21,237 nucleotides of DNA from JAADDK01 sp964425415 (GCA_964425415.1 CAYRMJ010000019.1:1-21237); one strand, 5' to 3'. Shown: positions 7,609 through 15,398, counted from the stretch's first letter. Made by a program: numbers and translations. The notes: generated from the sequence alone by a model not told the origin.

Positions 7609-8426
7609 AAATACATCTAATTGCTTCGGACTCCGTTGGAGTTCGCTCTCTATCTCTTTTTGTGGAGGGCAAACCTTCAATTTTTGTTGATCCTTCAGCA
7701 GCATTGGGGCCGTATAGGTATGGATTGCCTCCAAAACCAGTAGAGATACAAACTCTCGCTACTGTTAAAAACAGAATAAGAGAATTTGCTGAAAAAACAG
7801 ATATATTCGTAATTTCTCACTATCACTATGATCATTATGATCCCAACGAGGACTTTTATAAAGGAAAGTTAGTGCTTGCAAAACACTGGAAAGATAAAAT
7901 AAATTACAGCCAGAAAAAGAGAGCTTTTGCATTTCACGAAAAATTCAATGAGGTGTGTACGATAAAATATGTGGATGGAAAAACATACAACTTCGGAGAT
8001 ATATCTCTTGAATTTTCAGAACCCGTGCCCCACGGAAATGAAGGTACTAAGCTGGGATTTGTGATAATGACAACCATTGACGATGGAAAAAATAGAATTT
8101 TGCATGCATCCGATGTGGAAGGCCCTATAGTTGAAAAAAGTGCCGAGTACATAATATCTCAAAATCCAGATATTGCCATAATAGATGGTCCTGCAACTTA
8201 TTTTTTAGGGTATCGTTTTTCAAAATCAGATTTGGAACGAAGTGTAAAAAATCTTTTAAAAATTGCCGAAGCAGTTCCAGAAGTCATTCTTGACCATCAT
8301 CTATTAAGGGATCTGAAATTCCGGGATAGATTGAAGGAGGTTTATGAGTACGAAAATGTAAAAACTTTTGCAGAACACAATGGAGAAAGCAACAGAATGC
8401 TTGAGGCGCACAGGAGGGAGCTTTAA
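7605..8426 (+). CDS. UPF0282 family metallo-beta-lactamase-fold protein
   Basis: A 273-residue archaeal protein of the metallo-beta-lactamase fold. The metal-binding signature HYHYDH is at residues 72-77, followed by the conserved-looking segment KHWKDKINYSQKKRA. Further possible ligands are the His in EPVPHGNEG, the Asp in LHASDVEGP and the paired His in ILDHHLLRD. It is probably a metal-dependent hydrolase in the cytoplasm; the substrate of UPF0282 proteins is not established. The start codon overlaps the upstream stop (ATGA), pointing to coupled translation. The gene runs into dtdA with a one-base TAATG overlap. GC content is low: I counted 19 G/C in the 60 bases 8161-8220. The operon link to a tRNA-editing enzyme is suggestive but does not prove a tRNA role. 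Confidence 0.88.
   Translation: MKIHLIASDSVGVRSLSLFVEGKPSIFVDPSAALGPYRYGLPPKPVEIQTLATVKNRIREFAEKTDIFVISHYHYDHYDPNEDFYKGKLVLAKHWKDKINYSQKKRAFAFHEKFNEVCTIKYVDGKTYNFGDISLEFSEPVPHGNEGTKLGFVIMTTIDDGKNRILHASDVEGPIVEKSAEYIISQNPDIAIIDGPATYFLGYRFSKSDLERSVKNLLKIAEAVPEVILDHHLLRDLKFRDRLKEVYEYENVKTFAEHNGESNRMLEAHRREL
8412..8417 (+). promoter_or_regulatory. Ribosome binding site of dtdA
   Basis: AGGAGG inside the last codons of the UPF0282 gene, 8 nt before ATG 8426. It supports that ATG, which overlaps the upstream TAA by one base. Confidence 0.7.
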
Positions 8427-9247
8427 TGGTGAAGAATCTAATTCTAACCTCACAGGATGACCTTGCATCTTTGAACATCAGGGAAAATCTCCTAAAATTA
8501 GACACATGGAAAAAAATTGGGGTTTTTAATTCATTTCCTGTGTATGAAAATGACAAATACTACATGGTTCACATAAAAGGCCCAAAAATATATGCTGAAA
8601 ATGTGGATAAATTAATTGAAGAGAGATTGAAGATTAATTTTGATAACATCATTGTGGCATCTAAACACAAAAGCGCATCAAAGATGAAAACGCTGACTGT
8701 TCATCCAATAGGGAATTGGGGCCCTGCAGAATATGGCGGTATGGAAAAAACAGTGGTGCCTACAAATCCTCATCTTATGAGCGAGGCACTTAGATTACTC
8801 AAAAAGTACCAACTTGAAAATTACAATGTATCTTTTGAAGCCACTCATCATGGTCCATATCTCACAAAGAGAACTTTCTTCATAGAAATCGGAGCCACGG
8901 AGGAAGAATGGAGAGATCAAAAAGCGGGAGAGGTTCTGGCAAATGTGATAATGGAGTTATCTGAAAAAAAATACGTTAGTTTGATGGGCTTTGGCGGCGG
9001 TCATTATGTTCCTCTTTTAACAGATATAGTCCTAAAATACCGAGTTTCCATGGGTCACATGGTTCCAAAATATGCAATTCCATACATAGATGAAAGAGTA
9101 ATCGGTGAGGCGTGTGAAAAATCAAAATGCTCAGGTGCGTACATCCACCGCAAAGGACTTAAGGGAGAGGAGAGGGAAAAAGTAAAAGAAATCCTCAGCT
9201 CCCTGAACCTCAAAATATATTCCAGCAAAGATTTAGAACCATTATGA
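8426..9247 (+). CDS. dtdA: D-aminoacyl-tRNA deacylase, archaeal type
   Basis: A 273-residue enzyme that hydrolyses D-amino acids wrongly attached to tRNA, a chirality-proofreading step in the cytoplasm. The sequence matches the archaeal/plant DtdA (DTD2) family. Recognisable segments are DDLASLNIRE near the N-terminus, VHPIGNWGPAEYGG (92-105), FEATHHGP (137-144), MGFGGGHYVP (187-196) and GHMVPKYA (210-217). The conserved His and Gly residues in these are the likely zinc and active-site residues, by family knowledge. The length is usual for the family. It is the last gene of a three-gene operon, and its TGA overlaps the end of the convergent TPR gene by 6 bp. Confidence 0.95.
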   Translation: MVKNLILTSQDDLASLNIRENLLKLDTWKKIGVFNSFPVYENDKYYMVHIKGPKIYAENVDKLIEERLKINFDNIIVASKHKSASKMKTLTVHPIGNWGPAEYGGMEKTVVPTNPHLMSEALRLLKKYQLENYNVSFEATHHGPYLTKRTFFIEIGATEEEWRDQKAGEVLANVIMELSEKKYVSLMGFGGGHYVPLLTDIVLKYRVSMGHMVPKYAIPYIDERVIGEACEKSKCSGAYIHRKGLKGEEREKVKEILSSLNLKIYSSKDLEPL

Positions 9248-10840
9248 TGTTATCTTAACAAACCAATCTTTATCCCGGTACTTCTCAAAGTATTTGTCGC
9301 TTTTAGCTTCTTCCTTTAACTCAGGATTGAACTTTGTGGCCATCATAAGAAAGTTTCTGGCACCCATATCGTTGCCCTTCACGCTCATTATGCGCGCTTT
9401 CAGGTACAAAGCCTTGCCGTTTTTCATGTTCTTCTTCACAATTTCATTCAACAATTTTTCTGCATCATCCACAGCTCCGGATTCAATGAGTAAACTGGAA
9501 AGTTCAAGTTTGTTTTCCTCTGTATCTTCAAGTTCCACCAACTTGCCTGCAAATTTTATGGCTAAATCCAGACGGCCAATGTTTAAAGCCACACTCTTCG
9601 CAAATTTTATCGCATCTTTGGATTCGCTCATAATCTTTTCTATGTCCTCATCTCGCATTCCTTTTAAAATCTCTCCAGCATCATCCAGATTTTTCTCCTC
9701 AAACGCATGCAAGAACATGTCATAGGGGGATATGGAAATCTGGGACATGGATTCAACGTTAAACTCCTCCATGCCTTCTTCAACTTTTGATTCCTCCTCT
9801 TCCGTAACTTTCTCCTCTTCAACTGCTTCTTGTGCTTCTTCTCCCTGCTCTTTCAATTCACTTGCCTCTTTCTCTCCTTCATATATCTTTTCATCAGAGT
9901 GCTCAGGCTCAATGCTCCCAAATTCGGATTCTCCTATCCCGATATCTCCAAAAAGCTCAGTAACTTCAATTGGCTTTAACTCCTCCTTTTCCTCCTCCAT
10001 AGGTGTCTCTTTTGGATTGAGCTCATCGTAGAGCATACTTATATCTGGGTCGTCAGGATATTTATCTTTTAGGGCACTCACAATTTTCTTTGCTTCCTCT
10101 ATTTTGTCCTCCTTCAAAAGCAACCTAGCTTTGTTTATTAATAAATCTTTATTCTCTGGGTCTAATTCCAGTCCTCTTTCAAGGTATTCTGGTGCACCCG
10201 TGATAGTCACGATCTTGTTATAAGCCTTAACAAGTTCCTCACTCTCACCCTTCCCTTCAAGCACCTTGATATACCTCTCCAAAATATCAACATTTTCAGG
10301 CTGAATCTTCAATACTTTTTGAAGTGCGTCCTCATTCTCTGGATCCACCTTTAAAGCTCTCTGATACGCAGCAAGTGCTTTGTCATGTTGCCCTTGTATG
10401 CGATATGCGTCTCCAAGGAGAAGATGTACTTCAACATTTTCAGGCTCAAGCTTGGATGCTTCTCTGAGACACACCAATGCGTATGGAACCTGCGTATTTC
10501 TCTGCAGGAGATCCTTTCCAATCGCCATCCACGCCCTAAAATTTTTAGGATTAATTGTCTTTGCCTTCTCAAGAAGCTTTATTGCAGAGTCATACTGCTT
10601 GAGCTTTATCATCTCCTCCCCTGCATCGGTAAGAAGATCTGACAATTTAGCCTTATCCTCCTCAGAAAGTTTGGAGACTTTATCAATATCCTCAGTGACC
10701 CAGCGAAGCACCTTTCTAAAACCGAGTATGGCTTTATCTTCATCTCCACGGCTTGCAGCCTCAAATCCCTCTTTAATAACCTTCTCGTAATTTTTCATTA
10801 TTCCGGATGATTTGTCTTTCTTTTTACCAAATAGTGGCAC
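9242..10840 (-). CDS. TPR-repeat protein with an acidic linker
   Basis: A 532-residue, predicted cytoplasmic, helical repeat protein. The N-terminal half contains tetratricopeptide-like repeats, clearest at about residues 72-170 (AIKLLEKAKTINPKN, AYQRALKVDPENEDA) and 215-265 (LERGLELDPENKDLL). Residues about 277-360 are extremely Glu-rich and probably disordered. Residues about 370-532 form a second helical, TPR-like block. Such proteins usually mediate protein-protein contacts; partners are unknown. The start is uncertain. I prefer GTG 10840, giving MPLFGKKKDK. The sequence GGTGG lies 5 nt upstream and a TATA box (10875-10883) would give a short leader. The frame also allows GTG 10849 or 10843. 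No enzyme motif is visible. Confidence 0.85.
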   Translation of the reverse strand: MPLFGKKKDKSSGIMKNYEKVIKEGFEAASRGDEDKAILGFRKVLRWVTEDIDKVSKLSEEDKAKLSDLLTDAGEEMIKLKQYDSAIKLLEKAKTINPKNFRAWMAIGKDLLQRNTQVPYALVCLREASKLEPENVEVHLLLGDAYRIQGQHDKALAAYQRALKVDPENEDALQKVLKIQPENVDILERYIKVLEGKGESEELVKAYNKIVTITGAPEYLERGLELDPENKDLLINKARLLLKEDKIEEAKKIVSALKDKYPDDPDISMLYDELNPKETPMEEEKEELKPIEVTELFGDIGIGESEFGSIEPEHSDEKIYEGEKEASELKEQGEEAQEAVEEEKVTEEEESKVEEGMEEFNVESMSQISISPYDMFLHAFEEKNLDDAGEILKGMRDEDIEKIMSESKDAIKFAKSVALNIGRLDLAIKFAGKLVELEDTEENKLELSSLLIESGAVDDAEKLLNEIVKKNMKNGKALYLKARIMSVKGNDMGARNFLMMATKFNPELKEEAKSDKYFEKYRDKDWFVKITS

Positions 10841-10874
10841 CACTACCACCTATGAGGGTATAATATGCGTATAT

Positions 10875-10883
10875 CTTATAAAA
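10875..10883 (-). promoter_or_regulatory. TATA-like box for the TPR gene
   Basis: The minus strand reads TTTTATAAG, a strong archaeal TATA-like sequence. It is centred about 39 nt before GTG 10840, so the leader would be about 13 nt and carry GGTGG. A second AT-rich element, ATATTATA (10859-10866), lies closer to the gene. Confidence 0.5.
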
Positions 10884-10895
10884 CCTTCGCTTAAT

Positions 10896-11543
10896 TCATT
10901 TGTTTTTCGGTAAATACAGCTCATAAATGTCTTCAAATAGGATAGGAGCAACTTTATGTACCTGTTCCAGCATTTTTAAAGCCAAATTGCGTATCTCCCA
11001 CTGGGCGCTTTTATCACATCTCAGCTTGAAAAAATGCCTCAGTTCTCGCGCATTCATCGTGATCACTATCTTTGTCTCAACACCCTGAGGAAGAGCGAAT
11101 CTCGCATCCTCCTTCCTTATTCCGCCTTCCACCATCTTTCTGTACAGTTTCTCCGCATGTTTTAGAAATTCCACGTATTCCTCTCGGAATTCACTGTCCA
11201 TTATCTCATCCGGCACTATGAATTCCACGTTTTTCAATTTCACATACCTCTGCGACTGCTGCGTGTAGCTGGCAAGGCGATGCCTCACCAACTGATGCGT
11301 GCACACCCTTGATATGCCCTCAACGCGAAAAGTGAAGCATGCATGCTCAAACACACTCTCATGCCCCAATTTTTGAAGCAAAGCAATGAGATTTTTGACT
11401 CTTTCTTCGTTCAGCTCTTTGAAATGTGGAGCATGCGATATTGCCCCGCTCTCCGCCACGAGCTTATCCACATCACCATCTCTGGGGAGAGAATAGGCTA
11501 TTAACTCCACCTTTAAACATTCTGAGCCCTTGCAGATTTCCAT
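10896..11543 (-). CDS. thyX: Flavin-dependent thymidylate synthase ThyX
   Basis: A 215-residue FAD- and NADPH-dependent enzyme making dTMP from dUMP with methylenetetrahydrofolate-type C1 donors. The diagnostic ThyX motif RHRX7S is present as RHRLASYTQQS (residues 87-97). ESVFEHACFTF (62-72) and ELRHFFKLRCDKSAQWEIR (167-185) are the other conserved segments that bind FAD and dUMP. The length is normal for the family. I start it at ATG 11543 because a TATA-like box sits about 24 nt upstream (leaderless). The frame can be extended to a TTG at 11564, which has no ribosome binding site. The N-terminus carries a short CKGSEC stretch before the first core strand, unusual but harmless. The TPR gene follows in the same direction but has its own TATA box. 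Confidence 0.95.
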   Translation of the reverse strand: MEICKGSECLKVELIAYSLPRDGDVDKLVAESGAISHAPHFKELNEERVKNLIALLQKLGHESVFEHACFTFRVEGISRVCTHQLVRHRLASYTQQSQRYVKLKNVEFIVPDEIMDSEFREEYVEFLKHAEKLYRKMVEGGIRKEDARFALPQGVETKIVITMNARELRHFFKLRCDKSAQWEIRNLALKMLEQVHKVAPILFEDIYELYLPKNK

Positions 11544-11562
11544 GCTCTGTGATAAAACATTC

Positions 11563-11570
11563 AATTTAAA
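11563..11570 (-). promoter_or_regulatory. TATA-like box for thyX
   Basis: TTTAAATT on the minus strand, centred about 24 nt before ATG 11543. It fits a leaderless or nearly leaderless transcript and overlaps the possible upstream TTG start, arguing against it. Confidence 0.45.
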
Positions 11571-11594
11571 ACTTTTTCAAAAAAATGGAAGAGA

Positions 11595-12830
11595 TTACTC
11601 TTTTTTGATTCTCCAAAACGCGTAAATTATTACGGCTATTGCCACAGCCACCACAACACCCACTGACAATAACAACCAGAGAGCTTGGGATGTGTATGCG
11701 CCGTACATTGCAGGTGCATTTGATTCCATTTCCCGAACTTCTGACTCGCTGACCGCCGTAGAATTACCATATCCACCAACAGGTGCTAAATAACCTGAAC
11801 TCCCTGTGCCCGTAAAGCTCAAATACTCTTTGCTGTACAGCATGGTCTTCTTATCAAGCTCACCCTTCACCGTATGTCCCAGAACAAGCTCCATGTAGTT
11901 TTTCATAGTTGCACTGATGTTACTTTGAGAGTTACCCAAAAGTCCAGGGACCACGTTTGAACCCGGTATTGCATCAAAAGCCATAATTGGAATGGCAACA
12001 AATATTCCCGGATGTCCTTCTCCGAAGAAAAACGGTGAGCCAATATCCACCTTTCCACCATAAGGTTTATTTTTAAAGTGATGTGAGAAATCAAAGCTTG
12101 CGATCATTTTTCCATAAGAAAATCCCGAACCCTGTGCGCTGAGATGTGCCTTTCCTGTTATATCCTCTGAGGCATGCCCACTGTAAGTGGCGATGTAGTC
12201 CTCACTTAGCATGGATGTTGAACCGTTAATTATTATGTATGGCAGAGGTTTTTGAAAATCCACCTTGGACGTGATGTCCAAAGATCCCACCACGTATAGA
12301 CCAAAGCTTCCAACTCCTGAATCATTAGCGTTGGTATGGTGAATGGTCATGTTTGAAGATATATCCAGGGGCTTTTTGGTAAAAACATGAAATGTTAGGG
12401 ATTTTATTCCGTAGTAGGATACCTCTGGCTTATTTACCTTAACTAAACTGAAATCTCCATTGTAAACGAACCAGACATTTCTATCTTCCAAATCAACATT
12501 TATTTTATCTTTTGAATTGTCAATATTGGATTTTGATTGGATTGTGCCTTTAATCATTCCGTAGGAGTAAAACACACCTTCAAAGTGGAACATGCTCATT
12601 CCCTTATTTGTGCCAATGAACTTTATAAAATAAGCTAGAGCACTCTTTCCGCTGAGCACTCCATCAAAGCTCACATTGTCCGTCTTGTACTCTTTTGAAA
12701 ATGCTGTTTTCCAATCAGTAATCCATTTATAGCCTGCAGTTTGCCCCGAACTCCACGCAGTCCCGTAAGGAACCAGCAAAAGAGCAAGCACCACTATCAC
12801 GCTAATTCCAGTTATGTATATGCCCTTCAT
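11595..12830 (-). CDS. Exported, C-terminally membrane-anchored protein of unknown function
   Basis: 411 residues, family not recognised. The N-terminus MKGIYITGISVIVVLALLLVPYGTAW is a signal-peptide-like hydrophobic segment. Residues about 30-375 are polar and beta-rich with many Gly/Ser/Asn and NxS/T sequons, as in extracellular archaeal proteins. One membrane helix (about 383-406, LWLLLSVGVVVAVAIAVIIYAF) is followed by the short basic end WRIKKE. The expected topology is a large outside domain on a single C-terminal anchor. There are no Cys pairs and no enzyme motif. The ATG at 12830 is preceded by a TATA-like box about 27 nt away, so the transcript is probably leaderless. It lies upstream of thyX in the same direction, but thyX seems to have its own promoter. 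Confidence 0.82.
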   Translation of the reverse strand: MKGIYITGISVIVVLALLLVPYGTAWSSGQTAGYKWITDWKTAFSKEYKTDNVSFDGVLSGKSALAYFIKFIGTNKGMSMFHFEGVFYSYGMIKGTIQSKSNIDNSKDKINVDLEDRNVWFVYNGDFSLVKVNKPEVSYYGIKSLTFHVFTKKPLDISSNMTIHHTNANDSGVGSFGLYVVGSLDITSKVDFQKPLPYIIINGSTSMLSEDYIATYSGHASEDITGKAHLSAQGSGFSYGKMIASFDFSHHFKNKPYGGKVDIGSPFFFGEGHPGIFVAIPIMAFDAIPGSNVVPGLLGNSQSNISATMKNYMELVLGHTVKGELDKKTMLYSKEYLSFTGTGSSGYLAPVGGYGNSTAVSESEVREMESNAPAMYGAYTSQALWLLLSVGVVVAVAIAVIIYAFWRIKKE

Positions 12831-12852
12831 AGTTAGACTATGAAGAATAAAG

Positions 12853-12862
12853 ATTTAAATAT
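12853..12862 (-). promoter_or_regulatory. TATA-like box for the 11595-12830 gene
   Basis: ATTTAAATAT on the minus strand, centred 27-28 nt before ATG 12830, the spacing of a leaderless archaeal transcript. It faces the promoter of the RNase J-like gene. Confidence 0.55.
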
Positions 12863-12895
12863 TTCGCAGAACCAAATTGTTTTCTTTTCGTAAAA

Positions 12896-12904
12896 TTTTA
12901 ATAT
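12896..12904 (+). promoter_or_regulatory. TATA-like box that decides the start of the RNase J-like gene
   Basis: TTTTAATAT is centred about 27 nt before ATG 12927, so transcription should begin at or next to that ATG. The upstream in-frame ATG at 12903 overlaps the box and would not be transcribed. Confidence 0.5.
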
Positions 12905-12926
12905 GGTCTTAAGTATTCAATCACCG

Positions 12927-14471
12927 ATGAAAATCAGAATATACGATGGGGCGCAGAGCATTGGTGGAACGAAAATATACATTGGAAATGAAAAAAATGG
13001 ACTGTTTCTTGATTTTGGTTTGAATTTTGAGAAAATAAATAAATACTTCAAAAATTTCATTAAAATAAGGGATATAAGAGGGCTGCACGACCCCATTGAG
13101 ATGGATTTATTGCCAAAAATAAATGTATATAGAAAAGACCTTTTTACTAGAGATGTTCGCACCACGCATTGGGAAAATGTACCTCTGGACGCCGTTTTGA
13201 TAACCCATGCGCATCTTGACCATTATGGAATGCTCGGATATGTGGACTTTGATGTTCCGGTGGTGGCAAGCCCAGAGACCTTTGCCATAATAAAGGCGTA
13301 TCAGGATATGGGTCAGAGTGAAATTGGAAAGGATGTGCTTTTTGCACCCCCGAGAGAAGCTTCAAAATACGATGGGTTAGTGCTCTCCAAAAAAAGAATA
13401 ACGAAAAAAGAGGTGGGTGAGGGTGGCAAATGTGAGAATTTACTGATGAGGGAGTTGTACACAACATACACACCATCTGATAATTTTTTTAATTTTATGA
13501 TTTTGCAGAATGGCAATAAAAAGGCTGATTGTCTCAAAGATAATTTGAAGGTTCACACCAATCTTGACGAACTTCCATTCTCAGTAAAAGCTTACTCGGT
13601 AGATCATTCAATATACGGGGCGGTTGGATACATAATCGGCACAGAAACTGGAAACATTGTGTACACCGGAGACTTCAGGATGCATGGTGCCAATGGAGCT
13701 TCCACTGAAATTTTCAAAGCTCATGCTAAAAATGCCCATGTGCTCATAGTTGAAGGTACCCGTTTGAACGATGAACTCCACGCAAGAATCACTGAGAAGG
13801 ATGTTTTAGAAAAATGTGCGGAAGTGGTTGAAAATGAAAAAGGGTTGATTATAGCAGATTTTTCAGCACGAAATTTTGAGAGATTAAAAGAGTTTGAAGA
13901 TATCGCAAATAAAGAGGGCCGTGTGTTAGTTATAACTGAAAAAGATGCCTATGCCATCCATGGAATAAACACCACAAAAACAAAGATTCCCACTGATAAT
14001 TTGTTAGTTCTTGATAAATTAAAAGGCAAAAAAGAAGGTTGGATGAATGCTCTGGATAGCTGGAATTATAAAATGATAAAAGCAGAAGAAATAAAAAGAA
14101 ACCCTGAAAATTACATTTTGGCCTTCTCACTTTACGATTTTCCGACTCTAATGGATATAAAGCCCAAAGGAGGCACCTACATTTACTCATCCACCGAGGC
14201 TTTTTCAGAGGATATGGAACTTGATTTTTATCTGATATGGAACTGGCTAAAGAAATACAACATAAAAAGTGCAGGCTTCACATTAAAAGATGGAAAGTTG
14301 GAATTTCAGAGAGGGTTCCACGCATCCGGGCATGTGCATCCACAGGACCTGTTTAAGTTCATAGATGAGGTGAATCCAGACATAATTATTCCCGTTCACA
14401 CGAAGCATCCTGAAGCGTTTGTGAAGATGTATGGAGACAAAATACACACAGACTATGAATTTTCACAATAA
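12927..14471 (+). CDS. RNase J-like beta-CASP metallo-beta-lactamase-fold protein
   Basis: 514 residues. It is probably a zinc-dependent nuclease acting on RNA, by resemblance to RNase J and CPSF73-type proteins; the exact activity is inferred. Metal motifs are HAHLDH (94-99), His227 in SVDHSIYG and Asp249 in YTGDFRMHG. Beta-CASP features follow: IIADFSARNFERL (Asp311, motif A) and FHASGHVHPQDL with His469 (motif B), then IIPVHTKHPEAF with His491 (motif C). About 130 residues separate the first two metal motifs, longer than I expect for RNase J, with the extra part at about 130-205. I chose ATG 12927 (MKIRIYDGAQ) because the fold begins there and the TATA spacing fits leaderless transcription. 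It converges on the Ig-like gene with a 30-bp gap. Confidence 0.88.
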   Translation: MKIRIYDGAQSIGGTKIYIGNEKNGLFLDFGLNFEKINKYFKNFIKIRDIRGLHDPIEMDLLPKINVYRKDLFTRDVRTTHWENVPLDAVLITHAHLDHYGMLGYVDFDVPVVASPETFAIIKAYQDMGQSEIGKDVLFAPPREASKYDGLVLSKKRITKKEVGEGGKCENLLMRELYTTYTPSDNFFNFMILQNGNKKADCLKDNLKVHTNLDELPFSVKAYSVDHSIYGAVGYIIGTETGNIVYTGDFRMHGANGASTEIFKAHAKNAHVLIVEGTRLNDELHARITEKDVLEKCAEVVENEKGLIIADFSARNFERLKEFEDIANKEGRVLVITEKDAYAIHGINTTKTKIPTDNLLVLDKLKGKKEGWMNALDSWNYKMIKAEEIKRNPENYILAFSLYDFPTLMDIKPKGGTYIYSSTEAFSEDMELDFYLIWNWLKKYNIKSAGFTLKDGKLEFQRGFHASGHVHPQDLFKFIDEVNPDIIIPVHTKHPEAFVKMYGDKIHTDYEFSQ

Positions 14472-14492
14472 AAATATGAAGGGTGGGTTCAT
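14471..14492 (-). terminator. Possible terminator of the Ig-like gene
   Basis: A short hairpin (ATGAA/TTCAT around GGGTGGG, 14476-14492) followed on the minus strand by the T-rich ATTTTTATT. The stem is only 5 bp, so the T tract is the stronger part of the case. It lies in the 30-bp gap between two convergent genes. Confidence 0.3.
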
Positions 14493-14501
14493 CGTGAAAA
14501 A

Positions 14502-15266
14502 TCAGTAGATGTATATTGTTGCATAATCTCCGTTTGCAAAGCTGTATATGTAGTACCACCCCGGCTCAACATTGCTGGGCACAGTCCATGAATAATCCAC
14601 TTCCTCTCCCGGCTGAAGAAGTACCATGCTATTTCCCTTATTCTCGTATATCTCATTACCACTACCGTCGTACACTGCAAATCCTGCGCTGAACATCGCT
14701 GGTGATGTTCCCATGTTCACGATGGTAATTTCCACAGTGTTTCCGGGATAGTAAACGTTGTCATCCGTGAAAACGGAAACATACTCGTTGTCGTAGTTTG
14801 AATATGCCTGTGAGCCAATGACCTTAACGGTCGTGTTGCTTTTGGGTGCGTTGCCCGCCCATGCTTCTATGTAAAGCACGCCACTAACGTTATCAGGAAC
14901 ATTCCAGTCAATATAGGCTGTGTAGCTCTTTCCGGGATTGATGTTTACCACATGCCAGACCACATACTTTGGCTCAAATTTCACATTATCAACCTTTTTC
15001 AACGCACTGCCCTCATACATGTAGATGTTTGCATACGCATAAACAGGAGCGTGGTCAGAGAGTCCAAAGGGCACAGCACCATCATTTGTTACTTTAACTG
15101 CAATTTTCACTGAATCCCCCGGCTTTACCGTGCTCACCTTCTCCTCTCCGTTGAACAGGTAAACTTGAGTGCTGACCTTAGCCTCTCCGCCGTGAGCGAA
15201 CATTGCCCCGTACACTCCGAGGAGTATTATTCCGACAGTTATTATACCCACTACCTTCCATTTCAT
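14502..15266 (-). CDS. Secreted protein with two tandem Ig-like (BsuPI/CARDB-like) domains
   Basis: 254 residues with an N-terminal signal segment (about 3-23, VVGIITVGIILLGVYGAMFA) and no C-terminal anchor, so it is released or held by its N-terminus. The rest is two copies of one beta-sandwich unit. Residues 48-139 begin KPGDSVKIAVKVTNDG and contain INPGKSYTAYIDWNVP. Residues 173-245 begin YPGNTVEITIVNMG and contain LQPGEEVDYSWTVP. The pattern of a Gly-turn strand followed by a PGE and W-x-VP strand recalls BsuPI-type proteinase-inhibitor and CARDB folds; that is similarity by eye only. There are no cysteines. The start is ATG 15266, because AGGTGAT lies 4 nt upstream; the ATG at 15293 would make an odd N-terminus. 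An operator-like palindrome (15317-15340) precedes its TATA box. Confidence 0.82.
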   Translation of the reverse strand: MKWKVVGIITVGIILLGVYGAMFAHGGEAKVSTQVYLFNGEEKVSTVKPGDSVKIAVKVTNDGAVPFGLSDHAPVYAYANIYMYEGSALKKVDNVKFEPKYVVWHVVNINPGKSYTAYIDWNVPDNVSGVLYIEAWAGNAPKSNTTVKVIGSQAYSNYDNEYVSVFTDDNVYYPGNTVEITIVNMGTSPAMFSAGFAVYDGSGNEIYENKGNSMVLLQPGEEVDYSWTVPSNVEPGWYYIYSFANGDYATIYIY

Positions 15267-15270
15267 TCCA

Positions 15271-15277
15271 ATCACCT
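15271..15277 (-). promoter_or_regulatory. Ribosome binding site of the Ig-like gene
   Basis: AGGTGAT on the minus strand, 4 nt before ATG 15266. It has the same form and spacing as the site of the antiporter gene and sets the start. Confidence 0.65.
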
Positions 15278-15296
15278 GATTTGTGTATTTCAAAGA

Positions 15297-15306
15297 TGTA
15301 TTTAAA
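15297..15306 (-). promoter_or_regulatory. TATA-like box for the Ig-like gene
   Basis: GTTTAAATAC on the minus strand, centred about 35 nt before ATG 15266. It predicts a leader of about 9 nt that would include part of the AGGTGAT site. Confidence 0.5.
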
Positions 15307-15316
15307 CTTTATTGTG

Positions 15317-15340
15317 TTGTTACACTTTGATATGTAACAA
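15317..15340. repeat. Operator-like inverted repeat upstream of the Ig-like gene
   Basis: TTGTTACA and TGTAACAA, perfect 8-bp arms separated by 8 bp. The repeat begins 10 bp upstream of the TATA-like box of the Ig-like gene. Its position and symmetry suit binding by a dimeric transcription factor. The rest of the 132-bp space (15267-15398) holds only the RBS, the TATA box and AT-rich sequence. Confidence 0.55.
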
Positions 15341-15398
15341 AAATTTTGAGCTGAGAAAATACCCAATTATACCGCACTTTCAAAAGATATTCAAAAAA

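Noticed and set aside
12903..12926. Upstream ATG of the RNase J-like gene
   Set aside because: It overlaps the TATA-like box and adds only eight residues before the conserved first strand.
7605..14471. The two metallo-beta-lactamase-fold genes as one functional system
   Set aside because: They belong to different families (UPF0282 and beta-CASP), lie in separate transcription units and are 4.5 kb apart.
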